Assembly (NCBI GenBank): GCA_944338265.1
Contig: CALVLO010000008.1
Location: forward strand, 1 to 18,128
Reading direction: 5' to 3'
Source: an uncultured Clostridia bacterium
Lineage (GTDB): Bacteria; Bacillota; Clostridia; Christensenellales; Borkfalkiaceae
DNA length: 18,128 bases
Shown here: positions 1 through 7,177 of the stretch, piece by piece
Position numbering within the stretch: the stretch's first letter is position 1
How the letters are laid out: each line of letters begins with the position of its first letter
The notes under the pieces: generated by a model
The model's input: the letters and a program-made list of their open reading frames with translations, nothing else
The model's database searches: none
What the model was told of the DNA's origin: nothing
Translations under genes and position numbers: made by a program

Positions 1-4
1 ATTT

Positions 5-10
5 CTCCTT
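5..10 (-). promoter_or_regulatory. Shine-Dalgarno sequence of a gene starting just beyond the left edge
   Basis: On the minus strand the window ends with AAGGAG followed by AAAT, so a start codon would be expected within a few bases past position 1. It lies in the same direction as hslV. In related operons hslU follows hslV, so hslU is the natural guess, but no coding sequence of it is inside the window. Confidence 0.5.
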
Positions 11-19
11 ATATTTGTT

Positions 20-231
20 CACACTTTTTCTTTCAAACTGATGAAAGAAAAAGTCGTGAGACTTAGGAAAACCCAATGTTCGCTTACGCTTCTCATTCGG
101 TTTTCCTCGATGGCGCGCAAATCGCAACATTTTAGCGCGCGCCATCTCACCTTTCCGCAAAAGCCGCGTGAGCGGCAAATTGGGGCGCAAAAGGCATAAC
201 GTAGTGACGCCTTTTGCAACGAATTGATAGC
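20..231 (+). repeat. Structured element, left copy (unit L)
   Basis: No credible gene lies here; the stretch is a string of hairpins. In order: CAC, 12-bp stem 23-34/43-54 around the loop AAACTGAT, one unpaired C, GTG; a 9-bp stem 65-73/99-107 (AGGAAAACC/GGTTTTCCT); a 10-bp GC stem 109-118/137-146 with an 18-nt loop at 119-136; a 5-bp stem 163-167/172-176 closed by GTGA; a 9-bp stem 187-195/209-217 (GCAAAAGGC/GCCTTTTGC). The same series appears on the other strand at 452-239. The reading strand is set by the shared loop sequences; which strand is transcribed, if any, is unknown. It could be a non-coding RNA, a non-autonomous mobile element or a folded recombination substrate. I do not recognise the family. 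Confidence 0.75.
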
Positions 232-238
232 TTTTAAG

Positions 239-452
239 GGTTATAATTACTCGCGCAAGCAAAATCGCATTTTGCGCCCGCGCCCTACATTTGCGCATAC
301 CTGCGCTTACGGCGAAAGAGTGAAGGCGGCGATGCTATACTGTTGCCATTTATCGCCGCCGAGAGAAAACACGCGGTCAGCCGCAGGCGCGCCCGCGGGT
401 TTTCTCTCAAAATCACGGAATTTCTTTTTGTCAGTTCAAAAAGAAATTCGTG
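239..452 (-). repeat. Structured element, right copy (unit R), inverted relative to unit L
   Basis: Read on the minus strand from 452 downward it repeats the plan of unit L: CAC, 12-bp stem 449-438/429-418 around GAACTGAC, one unpaired C at 417, GTG; a 10-bp stem 408-399/370-361 (GAGAGAAAAC/GTTTTCTCTC) extended inside by CCGCG/CGCGG; a 9-bp GC stem 360-352/333-325 with an 18-nt loop at 351-334; a 5-bp stem 306-302/297-293 closed by GGTA; and a GCAAAAT/ATTTTGC hairpin at 275-259. Stem sequences differ from unit L but pairing is kept, and linkers such as TCAC-CTTTC and AAAT-GGGC recur. It begins 7 nt after the hslV stop codon and has no good terminator-like U-tract. Confidence 0.75.
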
Positions 453-459
453 AATATTG

Positions 460-993
460 TCACACCGTTTCGCAGATGATGTGATCGTTGGTATACACGC
501 AGATCTCGCTTGCGATCTTCAGAGATTTTTTGGCGATCACTTCGGCGGAGAATTTGGTGTTCTGCGCGAGGGCGCGCGCCGCGGCGAGCGCATAGTTGCC
601 GCCCGAACCGATGGCGCAGATGCCCTCGTCCGGCTCGATGACCTCGCCCGTGCCCGATAAAATGAGCAGCGTATCCTTATCTGCCGTGATCATCATTGCA
701 TCGAGCTTGCGCCCGATCTTATCGCTCCGCCACATATCGGCGAGCTCCACGGCAGAGCGCATGAGGTTGCCTGCGAACTTGTTGAGCATGCCCTCGAAGC
801 GCTCGGAGAGTGCGAAGGCATCCGTCACGGAGCCTGCAAAGCCCATGATGACCTTGCCGCCGTAGATGCGGCGCACCTTGACCGCCGTATTTTTGAAGAC
901 GACGGACTCGCCCATTGTGACCTGCCCGTCGCCCGCGATTGCCGTGACGCCGCCGCGCTTGACGGCGCAGATGGTCGTACCGCGAAATTCCAT
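460..993 (-). CDS. hslV: ATP-dependent protease proteolytic subunit HslV (ClpQ)
   Basis: This 177-residue protein is the peptidase of the HslUV proteasome-like complex, which degrades proteins unfolded by the HslU ATPase in the cytoplasm. The N-terminus is MEFRG followed by TTI; removal of the first five residues would expose Thr6 as the catalytic nucleophile. Other family hallmarks are GDGQVT (21-26), Lys39 (matching the catalytic Lys33 of the E. coli numbering), GFAGSV near 51-56, IGSGG in the second half and YTND near the end. Length is normal for the family. The start is fixed by AGGAGG at 1000-1005, six bases upstream. It is the last gene of the operon in this window. No xerC/codV lies between it and trmFO, unlike in Bacillus, and hslU does not follow directly: an inverted pair of structured elements does. 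Confidence 0.96.
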   Translation of the reverse strand: MEFRGTTICAVKRGGVTAIAGDGQVTMGESVVFKNTAVKVRRIYGGKVIMGFAGSVTDAFALSERFEGMLNKFAGNLMRSAVELADMWRSDKIGRKLDAMMITADKDTLLILSGTGEVIEPDEGICAIGSGGNYALAAARALAQNTKFSAEVIAKKSLKIASEICVYTNDHIICETV

Positions 994-1003
994 AACGTTC
1001 CTC

Positions 1004-2290
1004 CTATGCCCCGTATGCGGCGCGGAAGCGGGCGATCTCTGCGAGCGCGCGCTCTGCCATGAGGCGTTTCTTTTCTCGTTTATCCCGTTCGTCCAACCCG
1101 CGCAAGATGCCGTAGTTGGCGTTCATCGGCTGAAAATGTTTGTTGGGGCTTGCAAGATAGCGCGAGAGCGCGCCCGAGACGCAGGTATCCTCCGGGAGGA
1201 TGACCTCCCCGCCCCGTTTTTTCTGCAAAAAGTGCATGGCGGCAAGCAGCCCGCTCATGGCGCTCTCCACATACCCTTCCACGCCCGTGATCTGCCCCGC
1301 AAAAAAGAGCATGGGCGCATCTTTGGCGGAAAAATCGGCGTTGAGCACGTTGGGCGCATCCAAAAAGGTATTGCGGTGCATGACGCCGTAGCGCACATAT
1401 TCGGCGTTTTTGAGCGCGGGGATGAGGGAAAATACCCGCTTTTGCTCGCCGAACTTCAAATTCGTCTGGCAGCCGACGAGCCCCAAAAGCGTCCCCTCCC
1501 TGTTCTCGCGACGGAGCTGCAACACGGCATACGGGCGGCGCCCGTCCTCCCCTGCGAGCCCGACGGGCTTGAAGGTGCCGAAGCGGAGCGCATCCTTCCC
1601 CCGCGACGCCATCACTTCGAGCGGCATGCAGCCTTCGAAGATCTCCCGTTTTTCAAAATCGCGGAGCGTGACCTTTTCGGCGGCGAGAAGTTCCCGAACG
1701 AACGCCTCGTACTCCGCCTTGGTGAGCGGGCAGTTCACATAGTCGCCCGTGCCCCTGCCGTAGCGGTCGCCCGTGAAGGCGTGCGCCATATCCACGCTCG
1801 CGGCGGTGACGACGGGCGCGGTGGCATCGTAAAAGTGCAGCGAAGTGCCGAAGCGCGCTAAGATCGCCTCGTACAGCGCGCCGTCCGTAAGCGGGCCCGT
1901 GGCGACGATGCCCTCCGCGGGGAGCTCTGTCTCCTCGCGGCAGACAAGTTGGATCTTGGGATGGGCGGCAAGTTTTTGCGTGACGTATGCGGAAAATGCT
2001 TCCCGGTCCACCGCGAGCGCGCCGCCCGCAGGCACGCGCGTGTGTGCCGCCGCCTCCATCGTAAGCGAGCCGAGCAGGCGGAGCTCCTCCTTCAACAGCC
2101 CGCAGGCGTTGCCGAAGACATCGTCGCTCTTTAACGAATTGGAGCAGACGAGCTCGCACAATCCGTCGCTCTGATGGGCGGGCGAACGGCGGGCGGGCTT
2201 TTGCTCGACGAGCGTGACCTGTTCGCCGTGCTCGGCGAGATACCACGCCGCCTCGCTCCCCGCGAGCCCCGCGCCGATGATGTTAGTCAT
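1004..2290 (-). CDS. trmFO: Folate/FAD-dependent tRNA (uracil-54-C5)-methyltransferase TrmFO
   Basis: TrmFO makes ribothymidine at position 54 of the tRNA T-loop, using methylenetetrahydrofolate as carbon donor and FADH2 as reductant. The 428-residue protein starts with the FAD-binding GAGLAGSE motif (6-13). It carries Cys49 in LVCSNSL and Cys221 in EGCMP, equivalent to the two functional cysteines of the Bacillus enzyme. Further family blocks are PAGGALAVDR (88-97), YGVMHRNTF and FAGQITGVEGYVESA. I chose the ATG at 2290 because the FAD motif follows at once; the open frame continues upstream, but that part reads antibiotic-like arginine/alanine shadow sequence over topA. The ATG overlaps the topA end by 8 nt, so translational coupling is likely. 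The stop codon TAG (1004-1006) overlaps the hslV Shine-Dalgarno. Confidence 0.96.
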   Translation of the reverse strand: MTNIIGAGLAGSEAAWYLAEHGEQVTLVEQKPARRSPAHQSDGLCELVCSNSLKSDDVFGNACGLLKEELRLLGSLTMEAAAHTRVPAGGALAVDREAFSAYVTQKLAAHPKIQLVCREETELPAEGIVATGPLTDGALYEAILARFGTSLHFYDATAPVVTAASVDMAHAFTGDRYGRGTGDYVNCPLTKAEYEAFVRELLAAEKVTLRDFEKREIFEGCMPLEVMASRGKDALRFGTFKPVGLAGEDGRRPYAVLQLRRENREGTLLGLVGCQTNLKFGEQKRVFSLIPALKNAEYVRYGVMHRNTFLDAPNVLNADFSAKDAPMLFFAGQITGVEGYVESAMSGLLAAMHFLQKKRGGEVILPEDTCVSGALSRYLASPNKHFQPMNANYGILRGLDERDKREKKRLMAERALAEIARFRAAYGA

Positions 2291-4505
2291 GTTCCCCGTC
2301 CGTCTTTTCCGCCTTGGGAGCGGGAACGCGGTAACGGCACTCCTTATTGGCGCAGCGGATGTTGCCGCGCGCCGTTTTGACGAGCGCGCCGCCGCATTCG
2401 GGGCACTTTTCGCCCGTGGGCTCATCCCAGCTGCGGAAATCGCAGGCGGGATAGCCGCTGCATCCGTAATAGAACTTCCCCGTTTTGGTGCGGAGCTTGC
2501 GCGTGGGCTTACCGCAGACGGGACATTTGCCCTCGTAGGCTGCCTTGCCGTTCTCCCCGTAGGGAAGGGTGGACTTGCATTCCGGATAGTTGGGGCAGGC
2601 GAGGAATTTGCCGTAACGCCCGCTCTTGACGACCATCATCGCGCCGCACTTGGGGCAGGGCGTTTCGGTGACTTCCGCCGTGCCCTCGCTGATGATGTTC
2701 GAGCACTCGGGATAGTTGGAGCAGGCGAGGTACGTTCCGTACTTGCCCTGTTTGCGCACCATGGGGTGCCCGCACTTGGGGCAGAGCGTCTCTGTGAGCT
2801 CGTCGCCGTCCGTCTTGGCGAAGCGCAGCTTTTCGGCAAAGGGCGGGTAGAACGCCGCGATGACGGTATGCCAATCCTTGCCGCCCTCTTCGATCTCATC
2901 GAGCTTGGACTCCATGTCCGCCGTAAAGCCGACGTCCATCACGTCCGGGAAATATTTGACGAGCAGGTCTGTGATGCGGTAGGCGACCTCTGTGGGCTTC
3001 ATGTACTTGCCCTCTTTCTCCACATACTTGCGCTTGTTGAGCACGGAGATGATGGTCGCATAGGTGGACGGGCGCCCGATGCCCTTTTCTTCCATCGCCT
3101 TGACGAGGGAGGCATCGGTATAGCGCACGGGCGGTTTGGTGAATTTTTGCTCCGGCTTGACGGAGAGGCATTGGAGCCCGTCGCCCTCGCTGAGCGGCGG
3201 AAGGAGCCCCTTCGTCTCCTCCTCTTCCCCCGCGGGCTTGTTTTCCTGCCAGACGGCGGTAAAGCCCGCAAAGCGCAGCGCTCTGCCGCTCGCTTTGAGC
3301 GTATAGTCGCCGTTTTCGATCTCGATCTGCATGGCGTCGTAGAGCGCCTCTGCCATCTGCGAGGCGATGAAGCGCTCGTAGATGAGCTTGTACACGTTGT
3401 AGTGCTTGCGGTCGAGCAGCTTTTTGACGGAGTCCGGCGTGCGGGAAAGATCGATGGGTCTGATCGCCTCGTGCGCATCCTGCGCGCCCTTTTTGGAGGC
3501 GTAGACGTTGGGCTTTTCCGGCAGATATTCTTTGCCGTAGTTTGCCTCGATATACTGCCGTGCCGCCGCCTGCGCATCCGAAGAGACGCGGGTGGAATCG
3601 GTACGGATATAGGTGACGAAGGCGACGTGCCCCATGCCTTCGACGTCGATGCCCTCGTAGAGGTGCTGTGCCATGAGCATGGTCTCGGGCGCCGTCATGC
3701 CGAGTTTGTTGGAGGCATCCTGTTGGAGGGTGCTCGTGGTGAAGGGCGCGGGCGCGTGCGAACGCGCGACCGATTTTTTGACCGTGGCGACGGCGTACCT
3801 GCCCGCGGCGAGGGCGGCGAGCACTTCGTCCGCCTGCGCCTTGCTGCCCACTTTGAACTTTTTGTGCCTGAACTTTTCGAGCGATGCCTTGAAGGGAGAA
3901 TACTTGCCCGCCTCGTCTTGCAGCTCGAAGCCGATCGTCCAATACTCTTCCGGCTTGAATGCCGTGATCTCCCGCTCGCGTTCGACGACGAGGCGCAGCG
4001 CGACCGACTGCACGCGCCCTGCCGAGAGCCCGTTGCCGATCTTATCGTTCAAAAGGGGCGAGAGTTTGTAGCCCACGAGGCGGTCGAGCACGCGGCGCGC
4101 CTGCTGCGCGTCGACGAGGTTATAGTCGATGGTGCGCGGGTTGCCGAGCGCCGCTTCGACGGCTTTGGGCGAGATCTCGTTGAACTCGATGCGGTTCTTG
4201 CCCGCCTTATCCAGCCCGAGCACGTTTTGCAAATGCCATGAGATCGCCTCGCCTTCGCGGTCGGGGTCGGTGGCGAGATATACCCTGTCGGCACGCGCAG
4301 ATTCCTCTGCGAGGCGCTTGATGACCGCCTCCTTGCCGGGGGAATTGACGTAGCGCGGTTCGTAATTGTGATCGATGGCGACGCCGAGGTTTTTGGCGGG
4401 GAGGTCGCGGATGTGACCGCCCGATGCGTCCACCTGATACTTGCCCTTGAGGTAGCGGGAAATGGTCTTTGCCTTGCTCGGCGATTCGACGATGATGAGA
4501 TCCAT
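2283..4505 (-). CDS. topA: DNA topoisomerase I (type IA)
   Basis: This 740-residue enzyme relaxes negative supercoils by passing strands through a transient single-strand break. The N-terminal Toprim domain has Glu7 in VESPSKAK and the acidic DPDREGE motif (80-86). Tyr299 in TYIRTDS is the DNA-linking nucleophile. Other core signatures are SAGRVQSVALR (161-171) and GIGRPSTYATII (475-486). The C-terminus carries four Cys4 zinc ribbons (cysteines at 575/578/595/601, 617/620/637/643, 661/664/682/688 and 701/704/718/723), followed by a short charged tail. The start has AAGGAG at 4510-4515, only 4 nt from the ATG. A GC hairpin sits just before that site. topA follows dprA by 30 nt and overlaps trmFO, as in many Firmicutes. 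Confidence 0.98.
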   Translation of the reverse strand: MDLIIVESPSKAKTISRYLKGKYQVDASGGHIRDLPAKNLGVAIDHNYEPRYVNSPGKEAVIKRLAEESARADRVYLATDPDREGEAISWHLQNVLGLDKAGKNRIEFNEISPKAVEAALGNPRTIDYNLVDAQQARRVLDRLVGYKLSPLLNDKIGNGLSAGRVQSVALRLVVEREREITAFKPEEYWTIGFELQDEAGKYSPFKASLEKFRHKKFKVGSKAQADEVLAALAAGRYAVATVKKSVARSHAPAPFTTSTLQQDASNKLGMTAPETMLMAQHLYEGIDVEGMGHVAFVTYIRTDSTRVSSDAQAAARQYIEANYGKEYLPEKPNVYASKKGAQDAHEAIRPIDLSRTPDSVKKLLDRKHYNVYKLIYERFIASQMAEALYDAMQIEIENGDYTLKASGRALRFAGFTAVWQENKPAGEEEETKGLLPPLSEGDGLQCLSVKPEQKFTKPPVRYTDASLVKAMEEKGIGRPSTYATIISVLNKRKYVEKEGKYMKPTEVAYRITDLLVKYFPDVMDVGFTADMESKLDEIEEGGKDWHTVIAAFYPPFAEKLRFAKTDGDELTETLCPKCGHPMVRKQGKYGTYLACSNYPECSNIISEGTAEVTETPCPKCGAMMVVKSGRYGKFLACPNYPECKSTLPYGENGKAAYEGKCPVCGKPTRKLRTKTGKFYYGCSGYPACDFRSWDEPTGEKCPECGGALVKTARGNIRCANKECRYRVPAPKAEKTDGEHD

Positions 4506-4517
4506 ACAACTCCTTAC

Positions 4518-4531
4518 GGCGGCGTGCCGCC
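4518..4531 (-). promoter_or_regulatory. GC hairpin just upstream of the topA ribosome binding site
   Basis: In the dprA-topA gap a 5-bp stem GGCGG/CCGCC with a 4-nt loop lies 2 nt ahead of the topA AAGGAG. It could modulate access to the binding site or stabilise a processed end. No regulator is implied by the sequence. Confidence 0.35.
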
Positions 4532-4535
4532 TGCT

Positions 4536-5615
4536 TTATTGAGAGAGCGGGGCGTAGCGGTTGCCGCCCGCCTTGACGGCGAGCCCCTTGAGCTCGAGAG
4601 AGGAAAGATAGGACTGCGCCTCGTACACGGGCATGCCCGCCTTTTCGGCGATGAGTGCCGCGTGCAGTTCGCCCTCGCCGTTGAGGACGGCGAGCACACG
4701 CACCTCCCCTTCCGAGAGCTTTGGTGCGCTGCGCGCCCGCGGCTGCATGCCGAAGGCGGCGAAAATATCTTCCGCGCCCGTGCAAAGGTACGCGCCCTTT
4801 TTGATGAGTTCGTTGCAGCCGACGCCCTGTGCCGCGCCGACGTTGTGCGGGAGGGCGAACACCTCCCTGCCGTAATCGAGCGCGCAGTTCGCCGTGAGGA
4901 GCGTGCCGCTCTTTGCGCCCGCGGCGAGCACCAGAACGCCCTCCGCAAGCCCCGCCAAAAGGCGGTTGCGCGCGTGGAAAGAAAACTTCTGCACGCCCGT
5001 GTGCGGCGGATATTCGGTGAGGAGCAGCCCCTTTGCGGCGACTTCGCGCTTTAACCCCGCATGCGAGGCGGGATAGCAGCCGTCGATCCCCGTAGGCAGG
5101 ACGCAGATGAGCCTGCCCGAAGGGAGGGCGCCCGCGATGGCGGCGCTGTCTCCGCCCTCGGCAAAGCCCGTGACGATGCAAAAGCGCTCCGTGAGCTCTT
5201 CTGCGACCGCCTTGCCCGTCTTCTCCGCCCAAGGCGGGAGGATGCGGGAGCCGACGATGCAGAACTTCCGCTCGCGCAAGAGCGCCCTGTTGCCCATGCC
5301 GTAGAGGACGACGGGCGGACGGAACGCATGCTGCAGGGCGGCGGGATAATCGCTGCTTGCCGCCGTTACGGCAAAGCAGCCGAGCTTTTCGAGCGCGCGG
5401 AGGCAAACTTCCGCCTCCTTCTCGCGCGAGGTACGGTCACTCTTATATACACGGTTTTGCGGCGATCCTATCACTGCGGCGCAAATTTTTTCGAAATCGG
5501 GGATGAGACGCGCGGGATCGCCCGCCGCCCGCAGGAGCGCGGCACGCACGCCGTCTTCGAACGGCGTGCTCATACACAGCCAAATGATCGCCTGTTCCGC
5601 GCGGGAATATTCCAT
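4536..5615 (-). CDS. dprA: DNA-processing protein DprA (Smf)
   Basis: DprA protects incoming single-stranded DNA during natural transformation and loads RecA on it. The 359-residue protein has a helical N-terminal segment (about 1-90), a Rossmann-like core (about 95-290) and a C-terminal winged-helix domain (about 298-357). Core motifs are IVGSR (120-124), FHARNRLLAGLAE (213-225), SGTLLTA (236-242) and AQGVGCNELI (262-271). Two usually strong motifs are altered: GFAEGGD (150-156) stands where GLARGID is common, and ALPHN where the usual text is VPG. This suggests a diverged lineage rather than loss, as the remaining core is intact. The ATG at 5615 has an AGGAGG-type site at 5621-5627. The gene follows comM by 17 nt, placing two competence-linked genes together. 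Confidence 0.93.
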   Translation of the reverse strand: MEYSRAEQAIIWLCMSTPFEDGVRAALLRAAGDPARLIPDFEKICAAVIGSPQNRVYKSDRTSREKEAEVCLRALEKLGCFAVTAASSDYPAALQHAFRPPVVLYGMGNRALLRERKFCIVGSRILPPWAEKTGKAVAEELTERFCIVTGFAEGGDSAAIAGALPSGRLICVLPTGIDGCYPASHAGLKREVAAKGLLLTEYPPHTGVQKFSFHARNRLLAGLAEGVLVLAAGAKSGTLLTANCALDYGREVFALPHNVGAAQGVGCNELIKKGAYLCTGAEDIFAAFGMQPRARSAPKLSEGEVRVLAVLNGEGELHAALIAEKAGMPVYEAQSYLSSLELKGLAVKAGGNRYAPLSQ

Positions 5616-5632
5616 CCGCCCCTCCTTAAATA

Positions 5633-7159
5633 TCAGCCGAGCTTATCGTAAATGCGGTAGGAGACAGCCTCGAAGACGTGCGCGGGCAAAATATCTTCGC
5701 TCGCGGCAAGGTCTGCAATGGTGCGCGCGACCTTGATGATGCGGCTGCGCGCGCGGGCGGAGAGCTGCATCTTTTCGAACGCGGCGCGCAAGATCTCGTC
5801 GCTCTCGCGGTTGAGGGCGCAGTATGCTTCCATCTCGTGCTCCCCCATCTCCGCGTTCACCGTGACGCGCGTCCCCTCGAAGCGGCTCCGCTGGATGCAG
5901 CGCGCCATATCCACGCGCTCCTTGACGGCGGCGGAGCTCTCTTGCTTGCCCGAGACGGAGAGATCGTCGTAGGCGACGCTATCGACCTCCACCTGAAGAT
6001 CGATGCGGTCGAGAAGCGGACCCGAGACTTTGCGGCGGTACCGCCTGATCTCGGCGGGCGTGCAGGTGCAGACGCGGTCTGCCGAGCCGTAGTTGCCGCA
6101 GGGGCAAGGGTTCATGCTCGCGCACAGCATAAAGCGCGCGGGGAAGGTGATGGTGCCCGAGGCGCGGGAGACGGTGATCTTGCCATCTTCGAGCGGCTGG
6201 CGCATCGCTTCGAGTGCGGAGCGCATGTATTCGGGCAGCTCATCCAAAAAGAGCACGCCCCCGTGCGCGAGCGAGATCTCGCCCGGGCGCACGACGCGGT
6301 TGCCGCCGCCGCACATGGCGACGACCGTTGCGGTGTGGTGCGGGGTGCGGAAGGGACGCTCCGTGACGATGCCCTCCTCCCCCAGCGTGCCCGCCACGGA
6401 ATGGATCTTGGTGATCTCGAGCGCCTCTTCGAAGGTGAGATCGGGCATGACGGTGGGAAGGCAGCGCGCGAGCATGGTCTTGCCCGTTCCGGGCGGACCG
6501 ACGAGCAGCAGATTGTGCCCGCCCGCGACGGCGATCTCGAGCGCGCGGCGCGCCACGGGCTGACCCTTGACATATTTGAGATCTGCCCCGCCCTGCTTTT
6601 TGGAGGCGTGCGGGACGAAGATCTGCGTTTGGAGCGGAGGGATGGGCTGCACGCCCAAAAGATGGCGCACGACCTCGCCGAGCGAGGCCGCGGGATAGAT
6701 CTCCGCCCCGCCCAAAAAGCTCGCCTCCCGCGCGTTCCCCGCGGGAACGATGAAGCGGGAAAAGCCGTGCCCCTTTGCCGAAATGAGGATGGGCAGCAGC
6801 CCCGAAATGGGACGCAGATCGCCGTTTAAGGCGAGCTCGCCCAAAAAGACGGTGCCGTCCGTCTCCGCGCCCACGAGCTGTTCGCTCGCCTTCAAAAGGC
6901 TGACGGCGACGGCAAGATCGAAGGAGGCGCCCTCCTTCCTGATATCGGCGGGAGCGAAGTTGATGGTGATCTTGTTCATGGGGAACAGGAGCCCGCTGTT
7001 TTTGAGCGCCGAGCGCACGCGCTCTTTGCTCTCCTTGACGGAAGTATCGGGCAAGCCCACCATCTCGTAGGCGGGGATGCCGCGGTTGACATCCGTCTCC
7101 ACCTCTACGGGTACGCCCTCGAGCCCGTTGAGCGCATAGCATACGATCTTGGCGATCAT
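5633..7159 (-). CDS. comM: ComM/YifB family AAA+ ATPase (Mg-chelatase-like)
   Basis: The 508-residue protein belongs to the YifB/ComM family; in Gram-negative transformers ComM is a hexameric helicase promoting branch migration during integration of foreign DNA. The N-terminal fold (about 1-165) holds the family text GLPDTSVKES (35-44). The AAA+ domain has Walker A GPPGTGKT (221-228), Walker B VLFLDE (302-307) and the RTPHHTAT block (271-278). A cysteine cluster CPCGNYG (352-358) and CTC (364-366) follows, then the C-terminal Mg-chelatase-type helical region (about 410-505). The start has an AGGAGG-type site immediately upstream. It lies 18 nt downstream of the PMT-like membrane gene and 17 nt ahead of dprA, supporting a role in DNA uptake or recombination. 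Whether this organism is transformable cannot be told from here. Confidence 0.95.
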   Translation of the reverse strand: MIAKIVCYALNGLEGVPVEVETDVNRGIPAYEMVGLPDTSVKESKERVRSALKNSGLLFPMNKITINFAPADIRKEGASFDLAVAVSLLKASEQLVGAETDGTVFLGELALNGDLRPISGLLPILISAKGHGFSRFIVPAGNAREASFLGGAEIYPAASLGEVVRHLLGVQPIPPLQTQIFVPHASKKQGGADLKYVKGQPVARRALEIAVAGGHNLLLVGPPGTGKTMLARCLPTVMPDLTFEEALEITKIHSVAGTLGEEGIVTERPFRTPHHTATVVAMCGGGNRVVRPGEISLAHGGVLFLDELPEYMRSALEAMRQPLEDGKITVSRASGTITFPARFMLCASMNPCPCGNYGSADRVCTCTPAEIRRYRRKVSGPLLDRIDLQVEVDSVAYDDLSVSGKQESSAAVKERVDMARCIQRSRFEGTRVTVNAEMGEHEMEAYCALNRESDEILRAAFEKMQLSARARSRIIKVARTIADLAASEDILPAHVFEAVSYRIYDKLG

Positions 7160-7177
7160 TTTTCCCTCCTCCTTTGT

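Noticed and set aside
38..44. CTGATGA, resembling the hammerhead ribozyme core
   Set aside because: The bases are shared between an 8-nt loop and a 12-bp stem. No stem II, GAAA box or matching stems I and III can be drawn, and unit R has CTGACAA at this place.
242..247. TATAAT between the two structured units, as a possible promoter
   Set aside because: The nearest -35-like hexamers (TTGATA 12 bp away, TTGCAA 22 bp away) have unsuitable spacing; a promoter for the element remains unplaced.
20..452. Reading the hairpin region as CRISPR repeats or an integron attC array
   Set aside because: The repeated units are inverted rather than tandem with spacers, there are no short identical repeats, no cas or integrase gene, and the attC core motifs are not present.
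1004..2425. Longer N-terminus for TrmFO starting at 2425
   Set aside because: The 45 extra residues are Arg/Ala-rich text over topA; the FAD motif begins immediately after the ATG at 2290.
2214..4241. Plus-strand open frame of 675 codons
   Set aside because: It lies antisense to topA and trmFO, whose motifs are unmistakable. The product is rich in Arg, Ala, Gly and Leu without domain motifs, as expected from a GC-rich complement strand.
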